From positions 1,243,501-1,307,500 of the forward strand of contig NZ_CP146287.1 in the NCBI RefSeq assembly GCF_037041345.1: DNA of 64,000 bases. Reading direction: 5' to 3'. Numbering within the stretch: position 1 is the first letter of the stretch; the number at the start of each line of letters is the position of its first letter. Positions 42,724 through 51,375 of the stretch are shown in pieces. Origin of the DNA: Abiotrophia defectiva ATCC 49176 (lineage in GTDB: Bacteria > Bacillota > Bacilli > Lactobacillales > Aerococcaceae). The position numbers and the translations under genes are program-made. The notes beneath the pieces are model-generated. The model ran no database searches and had not been told where the DNA came from. It saw only the letters and a program-made list of their open reading frames with translations.

Positions 42724-44406
42724 TTAGTTCTTATTAGGTTGGTATTGCGACGCTTCCATAATGATTGGAAGGACAACCGGACGACGCTTGGTTTCCTTGA
42801 AAAAGTACTTGCTGACTTGTTCTCGCAAATCACTCTTCAATTCAGCCCAGTCGAACTCTTCGCTGGCCAAGTGCTTATCCAAGATATCTAAGGTCATGTC
42901 CGAAGCAGATTCAATCAAATCGATGCTGGACTTAACATAGACGAAGCCACGGGTTACAATTTGTGGCCCCACTAATACCTTCTTGAGACGGCGGGAAATT
43001 GTCGCGACGATGACACAAATCCCATCCTCACTGAGGATACGACGGTCGCGTAAGACGACACTCCCGATATCGCCGACCCCATTCCCATCGACTAAGATGT
43101 CCCCTGCTGGCACTTCTTGAGTCATCAGGAATTGGCCCTTACGGTATTCAATCACATCACCAGCACTAGGAATGAAGATTTGATCGTCTTCATAACCCAA
43201 TTGATTGGCAATATCGGCCAAAGCCGCTTGTTGACGGTATTCACCGTTTACAGGGATGATGATTTTTGGTTGTAAGAAATTAATCATGAGTTTGAGCTCA
43301 TTAGGGGTCGCGTGACCAGAGGCTTTGAAGCTGTCGGTCAAGACCTTAACTTGAGCGCCTGCTCGGTAGATCATATCTTGGGTCCGCGCCATAGCTGTCT
43401 CAATGGCAATCGACGGCGTTGAAGCAAAAAGGACCAAATCTCCTTCTTGCATCTTGACTTGACGGTGACGACCTTGAGCCATGAGTTGCAAGGCTTGAAT
43501 AGGCTCACCTGACATGCCGGTCTCTAAGATAATAATTTCATGGTCTTTGAACTTGCCAATATTCTTCATTTGGCCGAAGGTACGCTTACTTGGCATAATC
43601 AGTTTATCTAACTTGATGGCTGTATCCACGATATCCATGAGCTCCCCACCTGGAACGAAAATGGTCCGTTTAGAGGTGTGGGCAGCATCCATGACTTGTT
43701 GGAGACGTGCGATGTTGCTACCAACGCAGGCCACAATAACACGACCATGGGCATTACGGAAAGTCTCTAGAATCTCATCAGCAGCCTGTTGGTCACTCAC
43801 GTTTTCCACATGGCTTTCAGCTTCCGAAGAATCGGCCAAGAGGGCTAAGACACCACTCTCCCCAATATCTGTCAAGCGTCCAAAGTGAGTCTTGTAAAGA
43901 GGCTTAGCACTTGGGTCAATGCGGAAGTCACCGGTATAGACAATGGAACCTTCCTTGGTTTGAATGACAATCCCCACAGAGTCTGGAATAGTGTGAGTTG
44001 TCCGGAAGAAGGAAACATTGGCATCTTCAAATTCAATTTCTACTTCTTCATCGATTTTGAAGAAGTTCTCCAAACGGTCAGCCAAGCCCCGTTCCTTAGC
44101 TAGAAGGGATGCCAATTCAATGGTCAATTCCGTCCCAAAAACAGGGGCTTCAATCACTTCTAGCAGATAAGGTAAGGCACCCACAGCATCGGCGTGCCCG
44201 TGAGTGAGGAAAATCCCCACGACACGGTCCGCATTTTCTTCTAAGTAGGAGAAGTCTGGGATGACGGCGTCAATCCCTAGCAAGCCCTCCTCTGGGAAGA
44301 CTAAGCCACAGTCCATTACAAAAATAGACTCGTTGACTTCTACCACATACAGGTTTTTCCCTGCTTCGCGGACCCCACCTAGGGGAATAATTTTAATATT
44401 GCTCAT
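42724..44406 (-). CDS. rnjB: Ribonuclease J, J2-like
   Basis: A 560-residue beta-lactamase/beta-CASP ribonuclease that matures and degrades RNA. The metal motif, HxHxDH in active RNase J1, reads HGHADA here (near residues 75-80), with the last His replaced by Ala. Later motifs are SGEPIQALQLMAQGRHRQVKM and SGHATPNELKLMINFLQPKIIIPVNGEYRQQ. The altered motif and ALPYLL favour the RNase J2 subunit, which has weak activity alone and works with J1. J1 is not in this window. The ATG lacks a strong ribosome binding site (TGAGGTG at 5-10 bases). A consensus promoter lies at 44497-44525. Confidence 0.88.
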   Translation of the reverse strand: MSNIKIIPLGGVREAGKNLYVVEVNESIFVMDCGLVFPEEGLLGIDAVIPDFSYLEENADRVVGIFLTHGHADAVGALPYLLEVIEAPVFGTELTIELASLLAKERGLADRLENFFKIDEEVEIEFEDANVSFFRTTHTIPDSVGIVIQTKEGSIVYTGDFRIDPSAKPLYKTHFGRLTDIGESGVLALLADSSEAESHVENVSDQQAADEILETFRNAHGRVIVACVGSNIARLQQVMDAAHTSKRTIFVPGGELMDIVDTAIKLDKLIMPSKRTFGQMKNIGKFKDHEIIILETGMSGEPIQALQLMAQGRHRQVKMQEGDLVLFASTPSIAIETAMARTQDMIYRAGAQVKVLTDSFKASGHATPNELKLMINFLQPKIIIPVNGEYRQQAALADIANQLGYEDDQIFIPSAGDVIEYRKGQFLMTQEVPAGDILVDGNGVGDIGSVVLRDRRILSEDGICVIVATISRRLKKVLVGPQIVTRGFVYVKSSIDLIESASDMTLDILDKHLASEEFDWAELKSDLREQVSKYFFKETKRRPVVLPIIMEASQYQPNKN

Positions 44407-44496
44407 AATTCACCTCAAAAATTCATTTCATAAAGTCGATAAGTGCTGTCGATAACCGGTCCAGCAATCATCACAACTGATTTAGATGTTCTTCTT

Positions 44497-44525
44497 ATTA
44501 TATACTGTTTTGCCTGATTTTGCAA
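44497..44525 (-). promoter_or_regulatory. rnjB promoter
   Basis: Minus-strand TTGCAA (44520-44525), a 17-base spacer and TATAAT (44497-44502), about 90 bases before the rnjB start. Confidence 0.78.
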
Positions 44526-44560
44526 AGGACGAATCGAGCCTGTACCCTCCGCCAAAAAGC

Positions 44561-45118
44561 CTAATTGCCAAAGTTTTTACTTGTTTCAACCACAGCCTTA
44601 CACATAGCCTGAGCTAGTTTGGCATAAACTCTCATATCTTGACCTACAATCGATTCTGTCACCATCAGATCCGTTGTTTTTAAGGCCATAGCGCTGAAAT
44701 ACTGGCTGAGGATATGAGAAGACTTGAGATGGCCTAAGTGTTTCATAAATAATTCCTGAAAGGCCTGGTCCAATCGTGACCGGAATCCATCTGATCCTAA
44801 ATTAACGGCTAACAAGCTTTGGAAGAAGGGACGGTCGGGTTCTACGATTTCAGTCACGAAGCCTTCCAGATACCGATAAAAGTCCAACTGATCATCAAAT
44901 CTTCTGGCAATCAGTCGCTCAATCTTAGCCATTTGCTCGTCAATAATTTCCACTAGTAGCTCTTCCTTGCTTTCGAAATGGCTATAGAATGTTGACCTTG
45001 CACAGCCTGCCTCTTGGCAAATTTCTTCAATCGTCAAATGCTCAAATTCATCCACTTGGATCAGTTTTTGCAAAGCTTGTTTCAGTGCCTGTTTGCTTTT
45101 GATAATTCGTCTATCCAT
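44561..45118 (-). CDS. TetR/AcrR family transcriptional regulator
   Basis: A 185-residue regulator. The N-terminal helix-turn-helix is clear: LIQVDEFEHLTIEEICQEAGCARSTFYSHFESKEELL (residues 18-54). The C-terminal ligand-binding domain is divergent, of the TetR_C_7-like kind often seen in Lactobacillales, so the ligand cannot be told. It diverges from the alpha/beta hydrolase gene at 45265. A palindrome between them is the likely operator, so it probably represses itself and the hydrolase. GGAGG overlaps the region just upstream of the ATG. Confidence 0.9.
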   Translation of the reverse strand: MDRRIIKSKQALKQALQKLIQVDEFEHLTIEEICQEAGCARSTFYSHFESKEELLVEIIDEQMAKIERLIARRFDDQLDFYRYLEGFVTEIVEPDRPFFQSLLAVNLGSDGFRSRLDQAFQELFMKHLGHLKSSHILSQYFSAMALKTTDLMVTESIVGQDMRVYAKLAQAMCKAVVETSKNFGN

Positions 45119-45146
45119 GGCGGAGCCTCCTAGTCAAACAACTTAT

Positions 45147-45181
45147 TTAATCCAACAAATCAGGTTAATCTGTTGGATAAA
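45147..45181. promoter_or_regulatory. Candidate TetR operator
   Basis: Inverted repeat ATCCAACA (45149-45156-ish) / TGTTGGAT (45171-45178) with outer TTA/TAA, spacing 13-14 bases, 30 bases upstream of the regulator start and in the shared promoter region. Confidence 0.6.
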
Positions 45182-45264
45182 CAACAAATAGAGCTTTTCT
45201 GTTCTGTCTTATTATACACCATTTGGCTATGCTAGTGACAGATAGACCAAAAGGAGTGAAACTT

Positions 45265-46386
45265 ATGAAACACTATACCGGCGACCCGCAATTTGACTTC
45301 CAGATTATTCGCTTTACCTCTCGACTTAAGCATCATCCTGAGGTTATGGCAGATTTAAGTGAAGTAGGCCAAGGCATCTCTGATTTTGAATCTTGGTACA
45401 CTTGGTGGTCTAGCAAAGCTAGCGATTATGAAGCCCAAGGTAAATTGGACATTGCTGCGCGCTACTTTCGGGCAGCAGCCTTCTACTTAGACGCCACCGA
45501 CCCTCGCAAAAAGTCCACTTTAGATCATTATACGGCCCTTTTTTATCAAACTTACCAGGGTTCCCCTTATAGCTACCATAAAATCCCCTATCCTGGCGGC
45601 TACTTGCCAGCTCTGCGGATAGAATGTCCCGGCGCTAGTCGAACCCTCCTCGTTCTTGGGGGCTTTGACGGAATGCTTGAAGAACTGTGTGACTTTGTGG
45701 CTCCCCTTCAAAATCAAGGATACCATCTTATCCTGTTCGACGGACCAGGTCAGGGCCAAACTTATCAGCAAGGCCTCACATTTCAGCCTAATTTTGAAGT
45801 GCCCGTTAAAGTTGTCCTAGATTATTTTGGCCTTAAGTCCTGCGACGCCATGGGACTGTCCTGGGGCGGATACTTTGTCATGAGAGCTGCGGCTTTTGAA
45901 CCCCGCATTCAGTCAGTTATTTGTTTAGATATCTTCTATTCGGCTATGGATGCCCTCAAATTAACCTTGGGCCCAGTAGCCTATTCTGGCTTTCGCCTAC
46001 TCTATCGTTTAGGGGCTAAGACATTGATTAATGCCTTAACTGAATATTTTACAAAATCCAATATACAACTCAAGTGGTCTCTACAGAATGGTTACCAACT
46101 GACTGGTGAGAAGACCCCTTATGATTTCTACCGAAATTTAGATCGTCACCAGGTAGCCCCTATCTTAAATCGTATTAGTCAACCTTGTTTATTATTAGCG
46201 GGACAAGAAGATCAATACGTCCCTACCTATCGTCTCAAGCAGATCAAAAGAAAATTAATCCATGCTAAGGCTATTGAAAGTCAGCTCTTCACTAGCCAGA
46301 CAGGCGGGGCCCTTCACTGTCAAATGGATAGGCTAGACCTTGTCTATCCCCTTGTGCTGGACTTCCTACAAAAATACAAACACTAA
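45265..46386 (+). CDS. Alpha/beta hydrolase
   Basis: A 373-residue cytoplasmic hydrolase, starting at MKHYTGDPQFDF, with AAAGGAG 8 bases upstream; the open frame adds 14 codons. An N-terminal helical cap (residues 1-115) precedes the hydrolase core. The nucleophile is Ser in MGLSWGGYF (near 200-208), the oxyanion region is LGGFDGMLEEL, the acid is probably Asp in AGQEDQYVP (near 315), and His is in GGALHCQMD. The layout resembles the FrsA/dihydroxypseudooxynicotine-hydrolase type esterases. The substrate is unknown. It is paired with the divergent TetR regulator, suggesting induction by a small molecule, perhaps its substrate. An insertion element begins 5 bases after its stop. Confidence 0.85.
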   Translation: MKHYTGDPQFDFQIIRFTSRLKHHPEVMADLSEVGQGISDFESWYTWWSSKASDYEAQGKLDIAARYFRAAAFYLDATDPRKKSTLDHYTALFYQTYQGSPYSYHKIPYPGGYLPALRIECPGASRTLLVLGGFDGMLEELCDFVAPLQNQGYHLILFDGPGQGQTYQQGLTFQPNFEVPVKVVLDYFGLKSCDAMGLSWGGYFVMRAAAFEPRIQSVICLDIFYSAMDALKLTLGPVAYSGFRLLYRLGAKTLINALTEYFTKSNIQLKWSLQNGYQLTGEKTPYDFYRNLDRHQVAPILNRISQPCLLLAGQEDQYVPTYRLKQIKRKLIHAKAIESQLFTSQTGGALHCQMDRLDLVYPLVLDFLQKYKH

Positions 46387-46519
46387 ATCAAAACCGCCCG
46401 TGACAACGGGCGGTTTGCTCTGCGGCTGGAAGCCTCTGCTACCGGCCACGGCCTAAAGGCCTACTGAATCGGTTTCCCTCCTGCACCACTTTTCCTCACT
46501 AGCTCTCAAAGAGCTTCAC

Positions 46520-46993
46520 TTACTTTCTCCTATACTTTTCTCCTGTGAAAGGATCTGTCGCTTCGAACAAACTCAGTTGTTCTGCTACCTGGTCCTCCCG
46601 AACTTGATTTCGAATGTATTCTTCAATCTTCTCCTTGTTTCGGCCTACTGTATCCACGAAATAACCTCGACACCAAAACTTGCGGTTCCCATAACGATAC
46701 TTTAAATTGGCGTATCGATCAAATATCATCAGACTGCTTTTTCCTTTCAGATACCCCATAAAGCTCGAAACACTCAATTTGGGTGGGATACTGACTAACA
46801 TATGAATGTGGTCTTTGCAGGCATTTGCTTCATGGATCATGACGCCCTTGCGCTCGCATAATTCACGGATAATTCTGCCAATCGTTGCCTTGCACTTCCC
46901 ATATATGATTTGACGTCGATACTTGGGGGCAAACACGATATGGTACTTACAATTCCAACTTGTGTGTGCTAAACTATCATTGTCCTTTTTCAT
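46520..46993 (-). CDS. tnpA: IS200/IS605 family transposase TnpA
   Basis: A 157-residue Y1 HUH single-strand transposase, intact by length. The HUH motif is DHIHMLVSIPPKLSVSSFMGYLKGKSS (near 61-87). The catalytic Tyr is probably that of EEYIRNQ (near 126-132), just after GRNKEKI. It starts KYHIVFAPKYRR, a family hallmark. AGGGAGG lies upstream but can pair with an upstream anti-sequence (see 47000-47059). It inserts downstream of the hydrolase without breaking a gene. No frameshift is seen, so it may be active. Confidence 0.95.
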   Translation of the reverse strand: MKKDNDSLAHTSWNCKYHIVFAPKYRRQIIYGKCKATIGRIIRELCERKGVMIHEANACKDHIHMLVSIPPKLSVSSFMGYLKGKSSLMIFDRYANLKYRYGNRKFWCRGYFVDTVGRNKEKIEEYIRNQVREDQVAEQLSLFEATDPFTGEKYRRK

Positions 46994-46999
46994 AAGGAT

Positions 47000-47059
47000 A
47001 CCTCCCTGGTTCTTTTTGTGTGGTCGGGAAACCTACACTAAGTTTACCACTTGGGAGGT
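47000..47059 (-). promoter_or_regulatory. RNA stem hiding the tnpA ribosome binding site
   Basis: Minus-strand ACCTCCC (47053-47059) is perfectly complementary to GGGAGGT (47000-47006), which contains the tnpA ribosome binding site 6 bases before the ATG. IS200 elements are known to use such a leader stem-loop to limit transposase translation. Confidence 0.65.
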
Positions 47060-47124
47060 TATTTTTCTTACCTCGCTATAAGCTCTCCGGAACCACCAGC
47101 ATTGCTGGTGGTTTTCTCCATACA

Positions 47125-47150
47125 ATAAAAAAGAGGCCTATCGGCCTCTT
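47125..47150 (-). terminator. Terminator of the purine operon
   Basis: Minus-strand stem AAGAGGCC / GGCCTCTT with a 4-base loop followed by TTTTAT. It lies about 110 bases past the purB stop. Confidence 0.88.
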
Positions 47151-47159
47151 TTCTTAATG

Positions 47160-47256
47160 CTATTGACCAAATATGTCCTGATAGAGCATGGCTTGACGTA
47201 GAGTTTGGGCGTCGCCACCTAGTTGGTCTATCAACTCATAGGCAAAAGCAATGCAA
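47160..47256 (-). pseudogene. Possible gene remnant after purB
   Basis: Between purB and its terminator the minus strand has an open frame of about 33 codons ending in TAG at 47160-47162. It reads ICIAFAYELIDQLGG, then DAQTLRQAMLYQDIFGQ, which looks like a real amphipathic helix rather than random sequence. It lacks ATG, GTG or a ribosome binding site at its head. It could be the tail of a lost gene or chance. Low confidence. Confidence 0.25.
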
Positions 47257-47262
47257 ATTAAA

Positions 47263-48567
47263 CTAGTCTTCCAAACCAGGAATCCGGTGGAAAATCTTAT
47301 CAATGTTGACTAAATGAACTTCTAACTCGAAGCATGAATCAAGTGTCGCAGCATCCATGGTCGCTTGAATGGTTGGGTCTTCTTGCAAGAGTTGCTTGAA
47401 AGGAATGGCCTCAAACCAAGACTTCATGGCCAGCGGTTGTACCAGGTCATAGGCCTGCTCACGGGCAAAGCCGTATTTTTCGATCAAGGTCGACATGGTC
47501 CGCTGAGCGAAGATAACACCATGAGTGGCATAGATATTCTTAATCATATTGTCTTCGAAAATGGTTAGATTTTGGATAACCTTAGTGAAGCGCGCTAACA
47601 TGTAATCTAAGAGACTAGTTGCATCCATCGATAAGATACGTTCCGCACTAGAGTGGGAAATGTCCCGTTCATGCCAGAGTGGAATATTCTCATAGGCTGC
47701 CAGCATATAGCCCCGCATCATCCGGGCGCAACCAGCCATGTTCTCACTTGAGATTGGATTGCGCTTATGCGGCATGGCACTAGACCCTTTTTGATTTTTA
47801 GAGAAGAACTCTTCTGCTTCTCGCACTTCAGTCCGTTGGAGATGCCGAATCTCTACGCCAATTTTCTCAATTGAACTCGCGATTAAGGCCAAGGTGGCAT
47901 AATAATCAGCATGTCGGTCCCGTTGGAGGGTCTGAGTAGACACATGGCTAGACTCAATACCCAGGCTTTGGCAGACATAGTCTTGAACTTCTGGTGGCGT
48001 GTTGGAGAAAGTCCCCACAGCTCCTGAAATCTTACCGACTTCTACCATCTTACGGGCAGCCTTGAAGCGTTCGATATGACGATTAAATTCATCATAGTAG
48101 AGGGCAAATTTGAGCCCAAAGCTAGAGATATCAGCATGTACCCCGTGGGTCCGACCAATACATGGCGTGAATTTATACTTGAGGGCTTTTTCCTTGAGCG
48201 CGGCCTGGAAATCTAAGAGGTCTTGATAGAGAATATCATTGGCTTCTTTATAAAGGACACCATAGGCTGTGTCCACAACGTCGGTTGAGGTCAAGCCATA
48301 GTGAATCCACTTCTTCTCAGGACCTAAGTAGCTGGAGACATTGCGGGTGAAAGCCACAACATCGTGCTTGGTTTCCTTCTCTAATTCCAGAATGCCCGCT
48401 AGGTCGAAGTCGGCCTTTTCAAAGAGGGCTTGGACATCTTCTTCAGGGACTACACCTAAGGTTGACCAAGCTTTAGCGGCATATAGTTCAACTTGGAGGG
48501 CAGCCCGCCAACGATTTTCATCACTAAAAATACTACGCATAGGTTCGCGACTGTAACGTTCTAACAT
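47263..48567 (-). CDS. purB: Adenylosuccinate lyase
   Basis: A 434-residue enzyme acting twice: it splits SAICAR to AICAR and fumarate in the IMP pathway, and adenylosuccinate to AMP. The fumarase/aspartase signature GSSAMPHKRNPISSENM lies near residues 264-280, TRTHG-type GRTHGVHADISSFG near 140, and GKISGAVGTFSN near 178. AAGGAG lies 7 bases before the ATG. It is the last gene of the purine operon, 28 bases after purD; in Bacillus it lies near the front instead. Confidence 0.97.
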   Translation of the reverse strand: MLERYSREPMRSIFSDENRWRAALQVELYAAKAWSTLGVVPEEDVQALFEKADFDLAGILELEKETKHDVVAFTRNVSSYLGPEKKWIHYGLTSTDVVDTAYGVLYKEANDILYQDLLDFQAALKEKALKYKFTPCIGRTHGVHADISSFGLKFALYYDEFNRHIERFKAARKMVEVGKISGAVGTFSNTPPEVQDYVCQSLGIESSHVSTQTLQRDRHADYYATLALIASSIEKIGVEIRHLQRTEVREAEEFFSKNQKGSSAMPHKRNPISSENMAGCARMMRGYMLAAYENIPLWHERDISHSSAERILSMDATSLLDYMLARFTKVIQNLTIFEDNMIKNIYATHGVIFAQRTMSTLIEKYGFAREQAYDLVQPLAMKSWFEAIPFKQLLQEDPTIQATMDAATLDSCFELEVHLVNIDKIFHRIPGLED

Positions 48568-48595
48568 CTTATAACTCCTTTACTTGAGCCTGCGC

Positions 48596-49831
48596 TTATA
48601 ATGAGCGGTAGCCGATATCCTGACGGTAGAATAAATCAGGGCAATCAATCTTCTTAATCTCATCATAAACCTTCTGTCTAGCGCTGGCAAGTGTAGTCCC
48701 CTTGGCGCAGACAATGAGGACACGTCCACCATTAATGGTCAGCTGATTGGCTACCTTGCGGGTCCCCATGTGGAAGACTGGTACACTTAGCTGATCCAAG
48801 CCCTTAATGACGCTACCTTTAACACTCGCTTCAGGATAACCTTTGGCGGCTAAAACCACGCCAATAACCGCATCTTGATCCCATTCCAATTGGAAGTCCT
48901 GGCCATCAATGACGGCATTAGCCACCTGATAAAGGCTGGACTTAAGTTGGAGAAGGAGGACTTCACATTCTGGATCCCCAAAACGAACATTGAATTCAAT
49001 GGTTTTGACGCCATCGGCACATTTCATCAGGCCAGCATAGAGGATGCCATAGAAAGGCATGCCTTCTTGAGACATGGCATCGACCATAGGTTGAACGACT
49101 TGATCTAAGCCTTGGGCAACATCCTGGTCGCTGATATGAGAAATAGGCAGATAGGCTCCCATGCCCCCAGTATTGAGGCCACGGTCACCGTCTAGGGCCC
49201 GTTTATGGTCTTGGGCCACCTTCATAGGCACGACCTTGCGGTCTGACACAAAGCACATAAGGGAAAACTCTTCCCCTTCTAGGAATTCTTCAATAACAAC
49301 TGAGCCACCTGCGTCCGCAAATTTAGCTTCTTGCATCATGGCTTTGAGCGCTTCTTGCGCTTCTTCTTGAGTCTGGGCGATGATGACGCCCTTGCCTGCG
49401 GCTAGGCCATCGGCCTTGAGGACAATAGGGCTTGCCTGTTGGGCAAGATATTGTTTGGCTGCCTCATAATCGCTAAAGCTCTCATGCTTGGCTGTTGGAA
49501 TTTGGTATTTGGCCATCATCTGCTTGGAGAAGACCTTGCTACCTTCTAACTGAGCCGCCTGAGCAGAAGGACCAAAGGCCCGAATACCAGCTGCTTGAAG
49601 GCGATCCACTAGGCCGTCGACTAGATATACTTCTGGTCCTATGAAGACCAAATCAATGGGCTCCGTCTGACAAAAAGCAATGAGCTCAGCTTCGGTCAGA
49701 GATAAACAGGTCCCAAACTCCGCCACGGCTGGGTTATCCCCTAGGAGAAAAACTTGATGACCTTCTTGGTGGAACTTGTAAGCTATGGCATGCTCACGCC
49801 CACCGGCACCTACTACGAGTACCTTAGCCAT
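48596..49831 (-). CDS. purD: Phosphoribosylamine-glycine ligase
   Basis: A 411-residue ATP-grasp enzyme for step 2 of purine synthesis (PRA + glycine + ATP to GAR). It starts MAKVLVVGAGGREHAIAYKF; the ATG is one base after the purH stop (TAAGATG), so translation is probably coupled, as no strong ribosome binding site is seen. ATP-grasp motifs PIVLKADGLAAGKGV (near 132-146) and FNVRFGDPECEVLL (near 280) are present. The open frame extends 18 codons into purH, which I reject. Confidence 0.96.
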   Translation of the reverse strand: MAKVLVVGAGGREHAIAYKFHQEGHQVFLLGDNPAVAEFGTCLSLTEAELIAFCQTEPIDLVFIGPEVYLVDGLVDRLQAAGIRAFGPSAQAAQLEGSKVFSKQMMAKYQIPTAKHESFSDYEAAKQYLAQQASPIVLKADGLAAGKGVIIAQTQEEAQEALKAMMQEAKFADAGGSVVIEEFLEGEEFSLMCFVSDRKVVPMKVAQDHKRALDGDRGLNTGGMGAYLPISHISDQDVAQGLDQVVQPMVDAMSQEGMPFYGILYAGLMKCADGVKTIEFNVRFGDPECEVLLLQLKSSLYQVANAVIDGQDFQLEWDQDAVIGVVLAAKGYPEASVKGSVIKGLDQLSVPVFHMGTRKVANQLTINGGRVLIVCAKGTTLASARQKVYDEIKKIDCPDLFYRQDIGYRSL

Positions 49832-49832
49832 C

Positions 49833-51362
49833 TTAGTGTTTAAAGTGGCGTGTGATCGAGAAGACCATGGCCACACCTTTCTCATTGGCTACATCAATGG
49901 AGGCTTGGTCCTTGATAGAACCACCTGGTTGCACCACTGCGCTGATGCCATAGTCAGCTGCAATTTCAAGGCTATCAGGCATTGGGAAGAAGGCATCTGA
50001 AGCCAGTACTGCTCCCTTAGCCTTGTCGCCAGCCTGTTCGAGGGCTAGCTTAGCTGCCCCAACCCGGTTCATTTGTCCGGCGCCAATACCTAGTGTCTGG
50101 CCATTTTTAGCCACTACAATGGCGTTGGACTTGACATGCTTCACAATCTTAAGACCAAATTCTAAATCAGCTTTTTGGTCCTCACTTGGGGCCAGATGGG
50201 TCACTTGACGCCAGTCTTCTGCTAGGGCTTGATTGGCATCTTGAATCAAGAGACCGCCCCGCACACTCTTAATTTGGGCTTGTGCTAAGTTGCCACCTTG
50301 TGGGATTTGATAGAGACGCAGATTTTTCTTCTTCTTAAGCAAATCTAAAGCTTCCGCCTCATAGCCTTCAGCTAGGATAATTTCCAAGAAAATGGCATGT
50401 AATCGCTCTGCGGTCGCCAAATCTACTACCCCATTGATTGCAACAATCCCACCAAAGATAGAGACAGGATCCGCCTCATAAGCCTTATCGAAGGCTTCCT
50501 TGACACTGGCCCCTAGCGCTACCCCACAAGGGTTCATATGTTTCAAGACCACACAGGCTGTTTGGCCTTGAAACTCATTGAGGATATCCAAAGCAGCGCT
50601 AGCGTCTTGAAGGTTATTATAGGACATTTGCTTGCCGTGCAGTTGAGTGGCTGATTGCAGGGTATAGCTTTCAGCTTGATCGCTGACATAGTGCCAAGCC
50701 TTTTGGTGCGGGTTCTCACCATAGCGTAAGCTATCCTCTAGCTTGTAAGACAAGGTCAAAATATCTGGCACTAAGTGATCGACTTGATCAAAGTATCGCG
50801 CAATGGCCGCATCATAGGCCGCCGTTCTATGGTAAACCTTGATGGCTAGGCGCCGGCGAGTGGCTGCTGACACCTGTCCAGTCTCTGCTAATTCCGCTAA
50901 GACAGCCGGGTAGTCTGCCACATCACAGACGACCGTCACATCTTGATGGTTTTTGGCTGCTGAGCGCAACATGCTTGGCCCACCAATATCGATATTTTCA
51001 ATCACTTCTACTTCCGTCACGCCTGCTTTCTTGACTGTCTCTTCGAAAGGATAGAGGTTGACACAGACTAAGTCAATATAATCAATTTGATTTTGACTGA
51101 CTTGCTCACGATGCAAATCAGAGTCACGTTTGGCTAAGAGTCCACCATGGATAGCCGGATGCAGCGTTTTAACTCGGCCTTCCAAAATCTCGGGGAAACC
51201 AGTGACAGAGGCTACATCTAAAACCTCTAGGCCTGCATCTTTCAGAAAGGTGGCCGTCCCACCCGTACTAATTAACTCATAGCCAGCCGCCACTAGGCCC
51301 TTGGCGAAGTCTAGTAAGCCCGTCTTGTCGCTGACACTTAATAAGGCACGTTTTTTACTCAT
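49833..51362 (-). CDS. purH: Bifunctional AICAR transformylase / IMP cyclohydrolase
   Basis: A 509-residue enzyme for the last two steps to IMP. The N-terminal MGS-like cyclohydrolase domain (residues 1-190) starts KRALLSVSDKTGLLDFAKGL and has STGGTATFL and EILEGRVKTLHPAIHGGLLAKR. The transformylase domain (200-509) has LRYGENPHQKAWHY, VLKHMNPCGVALG and SDAFFPMPDSLEIAADYGISAVVQPGGSIKDQ. The length is typical. AAGGAGG lies 6 bases before the ATG. It is 13 bases from purN. Confidence 0.97.
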   Translation of the reverse strand: MSKKRALLSVSDKTGLLDFAKGLVAAGYELISTGGTATFLKDAGLEVLDVASVTGFPEILEGRVKTLHPAIHGGLLAKRDSDLHREQVSQNQIDYIDLVCVNLYPFEETVKKAGVTEVEVIENIDIGGPSMLRSAAKNHQDVTVVCDVADYPAVLAELAETGQVSAATRRRLAIKVYHRTAAYDAAIARYFDQVDHLVPDILTLSYKLEDSLRYGENPHQKAWHYVSDQAESYTLQSATQLHGKQMSYNNLQDASAALDILNEFQGQTACVVLKHMNPCGVALGASVKEAFDKAYEADPVSIFGGIVAINGVVDLATAERLHAIFLEIILAEGYEAEALDLLKKKKNLRLYQIPQGGNLAQAQIKSVRGGLLIQDANQALAEDWRQVTHLAPSEDQKADLEFGLKIVKHVKSNAIVVAKNGQTLGIGAGQMNRVGAAKLALEQAGDKAKGAVLASDAFFPMPDSLEIAADYGISAVVQPGGSIKDQASIDVANEKGVAMVFSITRHFKH

Positions 51363-51375
51363 ATTGCCCTCCTTC

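Larger units (their letters stand above)
46390..47118 (-). mobile_element. IS200-type insertion sequence (IS200/IS605 family)
   Basis: About 730 bases with only tnpA, no tnpB, so of the IS200 group. The end hairpins are AACCACCAGCA / TGCTGGTGGTT (47092-47114) on the left end relative to tnpA, and AAACCGCCCG / CGGGCGGTTT (46391-46416) on the right end. There are no inverted terminal repeats or target duplications, as expected for this family. Exact ends are estimated from the hairpins. Confidence 0.72.

Noticed and set aside
43514-43888. 124-codon plus-strand open frame
   Set aside because: It is antisense to rnjB and shows no family features.
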